This document shows, in pieces, positions 24,804 to 33,107 of a stretch of DNA of 64,000 bases. The DNA is taken from assembly GCF_000230715.2 (NCBI RefSeq), contig NC_019792.1, positions 2,108,001-2,172,000 on the forward strand. The letters run 5' to 3'. Below the pieces are notes generated by a model. That model worked only from the letters and a program-made list of their open reading frames with translations, made no database searches and was not told where the DNA came from. Numbering within the stretch: the first letter of the stretch is position 1; each line of letters begins with the position of its first letter. This DNA is from Natronobacterium gregoryi SP2 (lineage in GTDB: Archaea; Halobacteriota; Halobacteria; Halobacteriales; Natrialbaceae). The position numbers and the translations under genes are program-made.

Positions 24804-26045
24804 CTACAGACGGTTCGGCTGCGTTCGTCGGTGTCGGGCGAGCGTCCGACGCATCTCGTTGGTGACGATGGCATACCCCTCGTCGAACCCCATGCCGGGC
24901 TTTGCGAGGAGTTGTGCAGCGTCGGTTGCCAGGCCAACGTGGACGGTCGCACGCGCCGACGTAGTCGTCTCGTTACAGGTACCGCCGAGATACGCTCGCA
25001 CGTCGGTGTCCTGGCAGTATCTGACGGCACGACCGCTCTCGAGGAGGGAGCCGACATCCGGCGACTTTACCTGTACGACATCTGCTGCGCCGGCGTCGAC
25101 GAATGCCTCGACGTCTTCACGGCGGTCACACCACTCGTCTGCAACCAGGTCGACAGGAACGTCGGCAGCCGCGAGCCCGTCCCGGAGCGATCGCATGGCC
25201 GCGATCTGTGCCTCCCGGCTGTCGGCGAGAACCGGTTCCTCGAGCTGGAGGGAGTAGGGAGCGGCCGCCTGCCGCAGGTCGTCGACGTACTCGATAACGG
25301 CAGAACGGTCGTACGGCGGCTCGAACAGCTCCCCGAGCATTCCGTACACGTCGACGTGAAACCGTGGGTCGTACTCGTGGTCGCCGAGTTCGGTCGTGCG
25401 GTCGGCGAGCCACGAGAGGTACTCGACGAGTCGACGGCCGTCCGGCCCGACCGTCTCGAGGCTGTTGAACAGGCCGTGTGGGAGTACGTCCACGCGCTTG
25501 AGCAACATCTTTTCAGCGCCACGTCGGCGGTCCGAGCCGGACTGTCCGAACACCGGGAGCGGCTCGGTCGCCGGCTCGGTGTCGAGAGCCTCGGCGAGGA
25601 CGCGAGTTCGTGTCGTCTCTGCGGCCGCAGCCGCGGCAGCGACGAGTGCCTGCGAGACGCCGTACTCGACGGCGGAGTGACAGTCCAGTTCTTCGAGGAC
25701 GGCGGCGTTCTGCTCGAGGGAGTCGGCCGGTCGCCCGACGAGTGCGTCTCGCAGGTCGCCTTCGACGAGCTCGACGTGGTCGTCGGCCCGGAACACCGGG
25801 TCCCGTTCACCGACGCCTGCGTACTGGACCGCCGCACAATCCCCTCGGACGACGCGTCCATCGCCGAGCGCGAGTTCGACGAGGACTGCCTCGCCGGGTT
25901 CTCGAATGCGGTCGAACCCAGGGGTTTCCGGCTCTCCGGCGTACGCGAACCCGTCCGGTTCCGCGCCGGCAGCGATGGCAGCCTGGTCGTCGGCGAAAAA
26001 CGCCGTCATGCCGGGCGTCGCCGACACGTCTTCGATCGTCGTCAT
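24804..26045 (-). CDS. mal: Methylaspartate ammonia-lyase
   Basis: 413 aa, enolase-superfamily enzyme converting (2S,3S)-3-methylaspartate to mesaconate plus ammonia. Motifs: MLLKRVDVLPHGLFNS with the catalytic Lys region, FHVDVYG (metal Asp), LQLEEPV (Glu), LVADEWC (Asp), VVQVKSPD (second Lys), and GGTCNETTTSA. It overlaps the glutamate mutase gene by 1 nt, consistent with coupling. A C-terminal KPGMGFDEGY segment is typical of the family. Confidence 0.93.
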   Translation of the reverse strand: MTTIEDVSATPGMTAFFADDQAAIAAGAEPDGFAYAGEPETPGFDRIREPGEAVLVELALGDGRVVRGDCAAVQYAGVGERDPVFRADDHVELVEGDLRDALVGRPADSLEQNAAVLEELDCHSAVEYGVSQALVAAAAAAAETTRTRVLAEALDTEPATEPLPVFGQSGSDRRRGAEKMLLKRVDVLPHGLFNSLETVGPDGRRLVEYLSWLADRTTELGDHEYDPRFHVDVYGMLGELFEPPYDRSAVIEYVDDLRQAAAPYSLQLEEPVLADSREAQIAAMRSLRDGLAAADVPVDLVADEWCDRREDVEAFVDAGAADVVQVKSPDVGSLLESGRAVRYCQDTDVRAYLGGTCNETTTSARATVHVGLATDAAQLLAKPGMGFDEGYAIVTNEMRRTLARHRRTQPNRL

Positions 26046-27475
26046 CAGTCACCTCCCGGACGGCCGATGAGCCGTCCATCGCTCACCGCAGAAACGTCGT
26101 CGGCGACCATCCGGAAGGATGGGCGACGGTCCTCGGTTCGGGCACGCGTTTCGAGGTCTGCGCGGTGGCGTCGCTTGATGTCTTCGTCGAGAGCGAGGTC
26201 CCCGAACTTCAACAGCCGGACACGGCCCTCGTCGTCTCTAGCCGGCAAGATGTCCCCGGCTGCCGCCTCGCTGGGTGGGAACGGAACGTCGAGCAGTCCC
26301 TCGTCGAACGCTCGCACGACGCCACGGGCGACGTCGCCGTCGCCGACTTCGTACACCGCATCGAGCAGCGAGCGGACCGACCGCTCGATCAGTTCCCGTT
26401 CGCGGTCGACGGCCTCGAGGTCGACCGACTGTGCCGAAAGCATTCGAAGCACCTGGTCCGTCGTCCGGAGGCCAGCAGCGTTTGCGTCGGCAGTTGGCAC
26501 GCCGAGTGCTTCCTGTGGCGACTTCGTGATGATCTTGTCGGGCTCGGCGATCCCGGCGGCAGCAGTCCCGAGTGCGATCACGCCGTTTGCCCGGGGCTCG
26601 TCGGCAGGGAAGCCACCCATCCACTGGTGGAACACCGTCGTGACGGTGACTTCGTCGGGCAGGTACTCGACGCCGAGGGTCTTCATCGCCTCGATTGCGG
26701 CGACGTCCTGTACGAGGTTTCCGACCTGTCCGTACCCGAGCGTGATCGACCGAACGCCCTGGGTGGCAGACAGCAGCCCTTCGACGATGCAGACCGCGAT
26801 CGCGATCGACGGCGGAACGAGCGTCCCGGTCAGCGGGCCGAACGGCTCGCGGTTGATCCGAATCCCTCGCTCCGTATACGCGCCAGCCAATCTATCGACG
26901 TACTGCCAGTACTCGATCGTTTCCTCGAGGCTATACTTGCTGGTGTAGGGCAGATTGTACGTGATCGGTCCCCCCTCGAAACTCTGGACGCCGCTGGCGA
27001 AGGTGACGGCAGCCAGCAGTCGTGCGTCCGGCGTGCCGTGGCGAATCTGGACCGGCGCGTCGGCCGCTTCGACGAGCGTTCGACAGCCCTCGACGCCGTG
27101 GGTGACTGCTGGAAAGCCGTTGAGCTCGTCGGCGTCCGTCTCCCGGGACCGCTCGAGTCCCTCGCGGGCCTTCTCGTACTGGTTGTCCCGGGTGTAGGAG
27201 TCGATCGTCACCGGCAGCAGGTCGACGTCGCCGTCCGTGACGAGGGTCTCGAGGAGATCGATCTGATCGTCGAGGCAAGGCACACCTGCTCGAGGCTGCG
27301 TTAGCACGCGATCAGCCGACTCGAGGACCGTCGCAAACTGCTTCGAGGCGGGCAACGCCTCGTGGACTGCAACCGCTTTCTCGAACGTCGATCGGTCGTC
27401 GCCAGGGTAGGTGTCCCAAACCTGTTCGTGTTGTCGCTGGAGTTCGACGTCGGAAAGTCGCGTATCCTCGACCAT
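26045..27475 (-). CDS. mamA: Glutamate mutase epsilon (large) subunit
   Basis: 476 aa TIM-barrel subunit of coenzyme-B12-dependent glutamate mutase, which rearranges glutamate to 3-methylaspartate. Conserved stretches: VTIDSYTRDNQYEKAREGLE, ELNGFPAVTHGV, QIRHGTPDARLL, FEGGPITYNLPYTSKYSLEE, GFGQVGN-like GYGQVGNLVQD and FHQWMGGFPADEPRA. It follows the small subunit by 3 nt. The organism must make or import adenosylcobalamin to use it. Confidence 0.95.
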   Translation of the reverse strand: MVEDTRLSDVELQRQHEQVWDTYPGDDRSTFEKAVAVHEALPASKQFATVLESADRVLTQPRAGVPCLDDQIDLLETLVTDGDVDLLPVTIDSYTRDNQYEKAREGLERSRETDADELNGFPAVTHGVEGCRTLVEAADAPVQIRHGTPDARLLAAVTFASGVQSFEGGPITYNLPYTSKYSLEETIEYWQYVDRLAGAYTERGIRINREPFGPLTGTLVPPSIAIAVCIVEGLLSATQGVRSITLGYGQVGNLVQDVAAIEAMKTLGVEYLPDEVTVTTVFHQWMGGFPADEPRANGVIALGTAAAGIAEPDKIITKSPQEALGVPTADANAAGLRTTDQVLRMLSAQSVDLEAVDRERELIERSVRSLLDAVYEVGDGDVARGVVRAFDEGLLDVPFPPSEAAAGDILPARDDEGRVRLLKFGDLALDEDIKRRHRADLETRARTEDRRPSFRMVADDVSAVSDGRLIGRPGGD

Positions 27476-27478
27476 TGG

Positions 27479-27922
27479 TTACGATCGAATCCGGGCAGGT
27501 TCTTTGGCGGCTTCGTCGATACCGAGGTCCGCACGGAGGGTGTCGACGACCGTCTCGAGTTCCGTCTCGGTGTCGAACACGTGATCGAACCCCAGTTGTT
27601 CGAACCGGCGTTCGACCGCCGCGGTGTCGCTTTGTCCGACCGAGAGGTTCCCGCCGATGAGCGTGACCGGATCGGCGTCCCGAGCGGCGAGTGCCTCGTG
27701 GAGTCCCTCACAGTCTTGCTCGGCGTGGCCGTACAGCGACGAGACGAGCAGTGCATCTGCGTCAGTTTCCGCCGCCACATCGACGAACGTCTCTTTCGGG
27801 GTCTGTGCCCCGAGGTTCCGGACATCGAATCCTGCTTCCTCGAGTGCGTGCTCGAGTAGCGTGACGCCAACGACGTGTGCATCCGATCCAATTGTGCCAA
27901 CGACGACGGATTGCTGGGACAT
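27479..27922 (-). CDS. mamB: Glutamate mutase sigma (B12-binding) subunit
   Basis: 147 aa cobalamin-binding Rossmann-like subunit. The DxHxxG base-off motif is in GTIGSDAHVVGVTLLEHAL; SSLYGHAEQDC and LIGGNLSVGQ are typical of GlmS/MutS. First gene of the five-gene minus-strand operon. A short upstream region holds two copies of ATTGTCGAAA and a TATA-like CATAAT. Confidence 0.95.
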   Translation of the reverse strand: MSQQSVVVGTIGSDAHVVGVTLLEHALEEAGFDVRNLGAQTPKETFVDVAAETDADALLVSSLYGHAEQDCEGLHEALAARDADPVTLIGGNLSVGQSDTAAVERRFEQLGFDHVFDTETELETVVDTLRADLGIDEAAKEPARIRS

Positions 27923-27950
27923 CTGTGAGAGGGAGTCTTGCCGGACGGAT

Positions 27951-27990
27951 CATAATATTGTCGAAACATGAGATAGACAATTGTCGAAAT
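27951..27990 (-). promoter_or_regulatory. Promoter and paired operator-like repeats of the methylaspartate operon
   Basis: On the plus strand ATTGTCGAAA occurs at 27957-27966 and again at 27980-27989, 23 bp apart, about two helical turns. CATAAT at 27951-27956 is ATTATG on the transcribed strand. The repeats sit immediately upstream of it, the position expected of an activator site. Confidence 0.5.
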
Positions 27991-28232
27991 CAGTCTGGAG
28001 AGTGGACCTACTTTGGATCGTGGACTGATCGGAAAAGAGACACATCTTCGTCGATTACATAACAACTCCCGCTGTACGAGGGATGGCGTCGAGTACCCCC
28101 CGCCACGAGGCCGGCCCGAATACGGCCGCAATCTCCTCACAGCGGCAGACAGAATTCGACGATTGGTGTAAAATCGAGCGCTACGTTCCAACCAAGTGAG
28201 CAGACAGTCAGTGACGGTTGACTTGCGCTGTT
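27991..28232. other. Intergenic DNA upstream of the methylaspartate operon
   Basis: No gene. The stretch has average base composition and no long palindrome. Confidence 0.5.
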
Positions 28233-28314
28233 GAGACGGACTGCTGTCCCGATGTCCCGGCGCGACCCCAGGAGCGCGCGGTCGCGCCGGCACTGACTGA
28301 CAGCAAACCGTCTC
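28233..28314. repeat. Interspersed palindromic repeat, copy P6
   Basis: The most regular copy: GAGACGGACTGCTGTCCCGA and ACTGACAGCAAACCGTCTC outside, CGGCGCGACC and GGTCGCGCCGG inside. It abuts the 101-bp element. Confidence 0.88.
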
Positions 28315-28415
28315 ATAGGGATTATCGTAGGAGTTCATAGTTTTCCCGTGACGGACCACGACACAGCGTCGAAGGACGGGCTTCGAAACCTCCGGTTGGC
28401 TACGATAATCCCTAT
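28315..28415 (-). repeat. 101-bp terminal-inverted-repeat element, copy 2
   Basis: Inverse of the element at 1760-1860 with a single substitution. Same 16-bp perfect inverted termini. It directly follows palindromic repeat P6, as copy 1 follows P1. Confidence 0.88.
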
Positions 28416-28790
28416 CAGTCGACGGTGAAGACGGTTCAAGTCGGCAAACAAGCGCCGGCAGACGACGACACTCTGTGTGTCGGTTCCGGACGAAAGTGGG
28501 TCGGGTGGTGGAACCGACCAACTGCCCCCAGTGTGGGTGATCGGGAAGATGTGGTGGTTGAATCGGTGTGTCGACAGTGGAGGCGGCAGGGTGTGTCACG
28601 TGTCGGACGGGACCAACCGTGGCAACGACTGAATCCCCCAATCCCTGCCAACTGGGCAATCGAACCTCTTCGTACTAAAACTGTTGGCCATACCGACAAC
28701 TCTTACCGGTCATAGCAGACAGCTAGCGCCGCCGACAGCGAAACAGGGCTTTGGAATCCCCCGACCCCTTCGACGGTACCACCGTTATAT
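28416..28790. other. Intergenic region with a possible decayed zinc-ribbon gene
   Basis: No intact gene. In one plus frame ACCAACTGCCCCCAGTGTGG reads TNCPQCG, and after a frame change GDREDVVVESVCRQ follows, which looks like a broken CxxC zinc ribbon. Weak evidence. GTTATATCGC near 28788 is the TATA box of the next gene. Confidence 0.3.
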
Positions 28791-28814
28791 CGCTCCGTAT
28801 CGAACGGTCTCCCG

Positions 28815-29216
28815 ATGGCCGACGACGATCCGTTCGCGATCAGATCGATCGCAGTATCGACAGCAGACGCCGTCGACGCCTACGTCTACACACAAGAAAA
28901 CCCCGAGGAGGCCGTCCTGCGGGCGACGCCGCCTTTTCACGGCCGGATGCGTGCCCGCCTCCACGTTTACCAGGTCGACGACGCCCACCGTACCGACGCA
29001 GTCCACGTCCCGCCCGAGGCAGTCATCTCCGACGGCGTCCTCGCCACGTACCCCGACCTCGAGACGGTCGACGAAGTCGACTCCGAACGAGTCGGGAAAC
29101 GCCACGCCGACGCCGTCGAAAACTGGCAGGAACGAGCGAAAACGGCACTCGTCGACTCGACGACACTCGAGATCGACGGGAAGACTCACGAAGTCGAGAT
29201 CAAACGACTCGAGTGA
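28815..29216 (+). CDS. Conserved haloarchaeal protein of unknown function
   Basis: 133 aa, acidic, no signal or membrane segment. It begins MADDDPFAIRSIAVSTADAV and contains RMRARLHVYQ and a helical stretch (SERVGKRHADAVENWQERAK). A TATA-like GTTATATC lies about 25 nt before the ATG, so it is probably leaderless. Composition and codon use match haloarchaeal genes. I do not recognise the family. Confidence 0.7.
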   Translation: MADDDPFAIRSIAVSTADAVDAYVYTQENPEEAVLRATPPFHGRMRARLHVYQVDDAHRTDAVHVPPEAVISDGVLATYPDLETVDEVDSERVGKRHADAVENWQERAKTALVDSTTLEIDGKTHEVEIKRLE

Positions 29217-29312
29217 CTCCGTCACGAGCCGACGCCACACCGCTCCTTTCAGCCACTTTCACTTTCACCGCGGGCGGATCGGTTTGACGTGGCTTCCGTC
29301 CGATCGACGCGT

Positions 29313-29522
29313 ATGGAACTGATCGTAGACGCCGAGGAAGACGACACGGCCGCCGAACTATCCACAGATTGCGACGGTTTCGAAAGCGCCGGCCGACGAC
29401 GGATCGACGTTACGGAACTCCGAGCCGACTGCATCGAGGAGTTCGTCGCGGCAAGCAACTCCACCGAGCGCGTCTCACTCGAGCACCGCGGCACACGAAC
29501 GTTCCTCGTCCTCGAGGAGTGA
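29313..29522 (+). CDS. Small acidic protein of unknown function
   Basis: 69 aa from the ATG at 29313 (MELIVDAEEDD), ending in SLEHRGTRTFLVLEE. No motif recognised. It converges on and abuts a decayed THEP1 gene on the opposite strand. Confidence 0.55.
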   Translation: MELIVDAEEDDTAAELSTDCDGFESAGRRRIDVTELRADCIEEFVAASNSTERVSLEHRGTRTFLVLEE

Positions 29523-29838
29523 TCACGACCGCTCTTCGACGAACGTGACCAGACGCCCCGAAGGTCGACTCGAGTTTCGACCGTCACCGCGAACGTCTCG
29601 CCGTCGGACCGTGACCTGACCGCGCCGCGGACCCCGGTCTCGCCGTCCGCGACCGCCACGAGAACGGGGGGAGACGACTCGAGTGTCCGTTCGACCGCGG
29701 CGATCCCGAAGCCCACCCGGTCGTCGCCCTCGCGTATCTCGGACGCGACGACCCCAGACCGCGTAGCCGTTCGCACGAAGTCGGGCGACGGGTCGTTCGA
29801 TAGCGGTCGTCTTGCCGCCCCGGGGTGGACCGGCGACT
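29523..29838 (-). pseudogene. Decayed THEP1-type nucleoside-triphosphatase gene
   Basis: On the minus strand one frame begins VVAGPPRGGKTTAIERPVA (Walker A of the THEP1 family). After a frame change comes GVVASEIREGDDRVGFGI, the usual next block. That is joined directly to AAVERTLESSPPVLVAVAD and VRSRSDGETFAVTVETR, skipping the expected Walker B region. A further frame change restores GRLVTFVEERS and a stop. So there are at least two frameshifts and one internal deletion. No start codon is visible. Confidence 0.65.
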
Positions 29839-29867
29839 ACTCACCCCGTGAACCGCCTCGGAGTCAC

Positions 29868-29941
29868 GTGGTTCGAGACGCGAAGCGTCTCGTCATCGAG
29901 CGAGACCACCGGTCTCGCAGACGTCGCGGAGCTTTGCTCCG
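29868..29941 (+). repeat. Array of short perfect hairpins (copy A)
   Basis: Three hairpins in a row: GAGACGCGAAGCGTCTC, GCGAGACCACCGGTCTCGC, CGGAGCTTTGCTCCG. The first 38 bp closely match the minus strand at 53788-53825. A fourth hairpin, CGGAAGACGGTGTCTTCCG, lies at 30033-30051 after palindromic repeat P7. Confidence 0.75.
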
Positions 29942-29944
29942 CTC

Positions 29945-30027
29945 ATACGGTTTGCTGTAAGTCATTTCCGGCGCGATCGCAGGAGGGCTCGCGGTCGCGC
30001 CGGTAAATCGTTACAGCATTCTGTATC
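29945..30027. repeat. Interspersed palindromic repeat, copy P7
   Basis: Arms ATACGGTTTGCTGTAAGTCA and CGTTACAGCATTCTGTAT with inner CCGGCGCGATCGC / GCGGTCGCGCCGG. Confidence 0.8.
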
Positions 30028-30117
30028 AGTCACGGAAGACGGTGTCTTCCGTCCGACCCCGAGGCACTCGGCCTGCTCACCCCGTAGACTTTCGACCGGC
30101 ACGTAGGAGAGAGCGTC

Positions 30118-31131
30118 ATGGCTCGTCCGCCCTCAGCCGACCGCTCGAACGCGACCCGACGCCAGTTTCTCGTCGGAACCGGAAACGCAGGCGTTCTTGG
30201 CGTCGCTGTACCGGCCGATTCGACAGCCGCCGGGGAGTCGACGACTCGAGAACCAGCACCGTCGACGGACGATACCAACGACGTCGACGACCTCCCGCTG
30301 ATCGACGCCCACACCCACCTGATCCCGACGGAGACTCTCGACAGAGACCCGTTCTCCGTCGACGAACTCGTCTCGTGGATGGACGACAACGGGGTCGACC
30401 GCGCCGTCGTCCTCGCGCTGGACTCGCCCGAGAGCTACCCCGTCCAGGCGCCGAGTTGGTGGGTACTCGAGGAGGTCGCGGCCTACCCCGATCGCTTGCT
30501 CCCGTTCTGTACGGTCGATCCCCGGACGCTCGTCTACGAGGACGACTTCGGAGCCGTCACGGCCCTGCTCGAGGCGCACGTCGACCGCGGAGCGCGTGGC
30601 TTCGGTGAACTGAAAGCCGGTCTGCCGATCGACGACGAGCGACTCGAGACGATCTACGAACTGTGTGCCGACTACGGACTGCCGATCCTCTTTCACACCG
30701 ACGAGAAGGCCATGATGGACGAGGTCGGACTCCCGCGACTCGAAGATGTCGTGGCCTCGTACCCAACGGTAGACCTTCTCGCACACGCCCATGCGTGGTG
30801 GGCACACATCTCCGCGGACGTCGACGCCGACGACCGGGGTGCGTATCCCTCGGGACCGATCGACTCCGGTGGCCGTGTCCCGGAACTACTCTCGGAGTAC
30901 GACAACCTCTACGGCGACATCTCGGCCCGGTCGGGCTGGAACGCTCTCACTCGCGACGAGGAGTTCGCACAGTCGTTTCTCGAGGACCACCACGAACAGC
31001 TAGTCTTCGGGACCGACTCCCTCTCGCCCGACCAGGAGATTCCCCAGTTCGACCTCTTCGACCGGTTCGACCTCGACCTCGAGGCCTGGGCCGATATTCG
31101 ATACCGGAATCTCGAGGGCGTATTGCGCTGA
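30118..31131 (+). CDS. Tat-exported amidohydrolase-2 family hydrolase
   Basis: 337 aa. A twin-arginine signal (NATRRQFLVGTGNAGVLGVAV) is followed by a Thr/Ser-rich linker and an amidohydrolase-2 TIM barrel. Metal-site motifs: IDAHTHLIP (HxH), ILFHTDE, LAHAHAWW and FGTDSLSP. Relatives act as decarboxylases or hydrolases on aromatic or lactone substrates. An exported version is less usual. Only the fold can be called, not the substrate. Confidence 0.85.
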   Translation: MARPPSADRSNATRRQFLVGTGNAGVLGVAVPADSTAAGESTTREPAPSTDDTNDVDDLPLIDAHTHLIPTETLDRDPFSVDELVSWMDDNGVDRAVVLALDSPESYPVQAPSWWVLEEVAAYPDRLLPFCTVDPRTLVYEDDFGAVTALLEAHVDRGARGFGELKAGLPIDDERLETIYELCADYGLPILFHTDEKAMMDEVGLPRLEDVVASYPTVDLLAHAHAWWAHISADVDADDRGAYPSGPIDSGGRVPELLSEYDNLYGDISARSGWNALTRDEEFAQSFLEDHHEQLVFGTDSLSPDQEIPQFDLFDRFDLDLEAWADIRYRNLEGVLR

Positions 31132-31162
31132 TCGAGGGGGACGAGTTCGGCCCTCAAGTCGC

Positions 31163-31369
31163 TCACCGGAGCCGTCGGTACGCTCGAATCAGGAGCGAGA
31201 CGGCCGTTCCGAAGCCCGGGATTCGGGACGAAAGCGCTGCTGCACCCAGCAGGAGTGCGCCGCTTTTCCGTCGTCCCTTCGCGAACTCCATGGCGGCGTC
31301 GATCAGCGTCGTCACGGTGCTTGCGTTTTTCAGTAGCTCCGATCGGCCGCGTGCAGGGCTCGTGGACAT
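31163..31369 (-). CDS. Small conserved basic/hydrophobic protein
   Basis: 68 aa: MSTSPARGRSELLKNASTV, an amphipathic stretch, then KSGALLLGAAALSSRIPGFG with a hydrophobic helix, ending LLIRAYRRLR. Unusually basic for this proteome. It may be peripheral to the membrane. It is convergent with the amidohydrolase gene. Function unknown. Confidence 0.6.
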   Translation of the reverse strand: MSTSPARGRSELLKNASTVTTLIDAAMEFAKGRRKSGALLLGAAALSSRIPGFGTAVSLLIRAYRRLR

Positions 31370-31576
31370 ATCGAAGGCAACGACGACCGAGGTAAAACGA
31401 GCGGCGCTTGCATTTGCTGGCCAGATTGGTGATTGGACTCGAGAATTCGATGGTGTGGGTCAGTTGGCTTTCCTGGTCAGTGATACGCTTCGACAGTCGT
31501 ACCGAGTGGAGTCTCCCGCTCGCGGATCTGTTTAGCATCGAAAGTGTATTTTCCATCGAGTGTGCCATAGTGCCGT

Positions 31577-31786
31577 GTGGCCAACAGAAGAACGTGGATT
31601 CCTGCCTCGGTCTACGTCACTGCCCTCTTTCTGCTGAGTATCGTGTTACTCGTAGCGCTTCCGCCCATGGGGATCGTCTGCGTAGTGATATTCGGGATCT
31701 ACGTTGGACGACGGTTAGACCGAGTCGACCAGCTCGAGCAGCGGGTCGAATCGCTGGAAGAGCGACTCGAGGACCAGCAGTCGTAG
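31577..31786 (+). CDS. Small membrane protein with C-terminal coiled coil
   Basis: 69 aa from a GTG. Two adjoining hydrophobic helices (SVYVTALFLLSIVLLVALPP and GIVCVVIFGIYVG) are followed by a heptad-like segment (VDQLEQRVESLEERLEDQQ). This is common in small haloarchaeal membrane proteins. Function unknown. Confidence 0.6.
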   Translation: MANRRTWIPASVYVTALFLLSIVLLVALPPMGIVCVVIFGIYVGRRLDRVDQLEQRVESLEERLEDQQS

Positions 31787-31991
31787 CCGAGCAGTTCGAA
31801 ATCGCCGGTCTTCCCCACTTGCTTTCGGGAGGGCTTCGCTTTGTCGTCCTCGCTGGCACTCTCGCCGTTCTCACGGTTCACTTCGTTCACCGCTCGCTTT
31901 TCGGGAGAACGTCGTTGCACTCCGTTCCCCTCCTCGCGGATCACGGCCGCTCCCCGCTCGGGTTCTCGAGGGAGCTTTCGCTACGCTCATA
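31787..31991. other. Noncoding stretch between a small membrane gene and an element
   Basis: No gene supported. Several short imperfect hairpins (for example GGGCTTCGC and GGTTCACTTCGTTCACC) suggest decayed repeats. Confidence 0.4.
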
Positions 31992-32095
31992 CTGTCAGAC
32001 AGAAGTCAATACGAAGTCGGTCGCGGATTCGCGGCCGTCTCCACCGGCGACGGCTCCAGCAGAGCGACCGATCGTCACGTCGTTCTGTCCGGCAG
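31992..32095 (+). repeat. 104-bp MITE-like element, copy 1
   Basis: Ends CTGTCAGACAGAA and TTCTGTCCGGCAG form a 13-bp imperfect inverted repeat. An inverted copy of equal length at 53459-53562 is about 90% identical. It stops 2 bp short of the sulfurtransferase stop codon. Confidence 0.8.
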
Positions 32096-32097
32096 TC

Positions 32098-32988
32098 TCA
32101 GTCACCTTCGCCTCTCTCTATCGGCGCTCGAATCAAATTCCCCCACTCGGTCCAGGAGCCGTCGTAGTTGTGCACGTCCTCGAACTCGAGCAGTTCGTGC
32201 AACGCGAACCACGCAATCGCCGATCGTTCCCCCACGCGGCAGTAGGTGACGACCGACTTGTCGCCGTCGATCCCCGCGTCGGCGTAGGTCTCCTCGAGTT
32301 CGTCGGGACGCTTGAACCGACCATCGTCGCGCAGGTTGGTTGTGACGGGGACGTTCGACGCGCCGGGGATGTGCCCGCCGCGCTGGGCAGTCTCTTGCAG
32401 TCCTTCGGGGGCGATGATCTCGCCGGAGAACTCCTCCGGCGAGCGGACGTCGACCATCGGGATGCCGGCTTCGCGGGCCTTGTCCACGTCGTCCTTGTAG
32501 GCGCGGATACTCTCGAAGGGGCCGTTCGCGTCGTACACCTGCTCGGGGAACGCCGGTACCTCGTCGGTCAGCGGGTACTCCTCGTCGACCCAGTAGTCTT
32601 TCCCGCCATCGAGGACGCGGACATCGTCGTGGCCGTAGTATTTGAACTCCCAGTAAGCAAACAGGGCAAACCAGTTCGGAATCCAGCCGTCGCCGTAGAA
32701 GACGACCGTCGAGTCTTCGCTGATGCCGTGTTCACCGACCACGTCCTCGAACTCGTCTTTTTTCAGGATGTCGCGCTGGTTCTGGTCCGAGAGGTCCTCG
32801 TCCCACTGAAGCCCGATCGCACCCGGGACGTGTCCCTCGTCGTATCTCGAGGGGAAGTCGCCTTCCTCGGGGGATTCGGGACTGTTGACCTCGACGAGAC
32901 GGTAGTCCGGGTCGTCGGACTGGAACGCCGCCAGGTGGTCTTCTACCCAATCGGCCGAAACCAGGACGTCGGTATCGTACTCCGTCAT
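32098..32988 (-). CDS. Tandem-rhodanese thiosulfate sulfurtransferase
   Basis: 296 aa with two rhodanese domains. The N-terminal one (about 5-145) has YDEGHVPGAIGLQWDEDL but FYGDGWIPN where the active Cys would be, so it is inactive. The C-terminal one (170-290) has VDVRSPEEFSG and the active loop TYCRVGERS with Cys. It is typical of TST/MST-type enzymes moving sulfur from thiosulfate or mercaptopyruvate. The 3' end touches the 104-bp element. Confidence 0.92.
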   Translation of the reverse strand: MTEYDTDVLVSADWVEDHLAAFQSDDPDYRLVEVNSPESPEEGDFPSRYDEGHVPGAIGLQWDEDLSDQNQRDILKKDEFEDVVGEHGISEDSTVVFYGDGWIPNWFALFAYWEFKYYGHDDVRVLDGGKDYWVDEEYPLTDEVPAFPEQVYDANGPFESIRAYKDDVDKAREAGIPMVDVRSPEEFSGEIIAPEGLQETAQRGGHIPGASNVPVTTNLRDDGRFKRPDELEETYADAGIDGDKSVVTYCRVGERSAIAWFALHELLEFEDVHNYDGSWTEWGNLIRAPIERGEGD

Positions 32989-33107
32989 GCGTTCGACCGC
33001 CCCACGACCGGAGACAAATAACTAACAGCAGAAGCCAGCGTTGTCGGTACCTACGACGACCGACCGGCACTGCTAACACCTTCGAGCGACCAGCGACGAG
33101 CAACCCA

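Noticed and set aside
24714-26948. 744-codon plus-strand frame over the methylaspartate operon
   Set aside because: Shadow of mal and mamA; no domain motif.
28436-28699. 87-codon minus-strand frame and the overlapping plus-strand frame
   Set aside because: Neither has family features; the plus strand better resembles a broken zinc ribbon, itself too weak to call.
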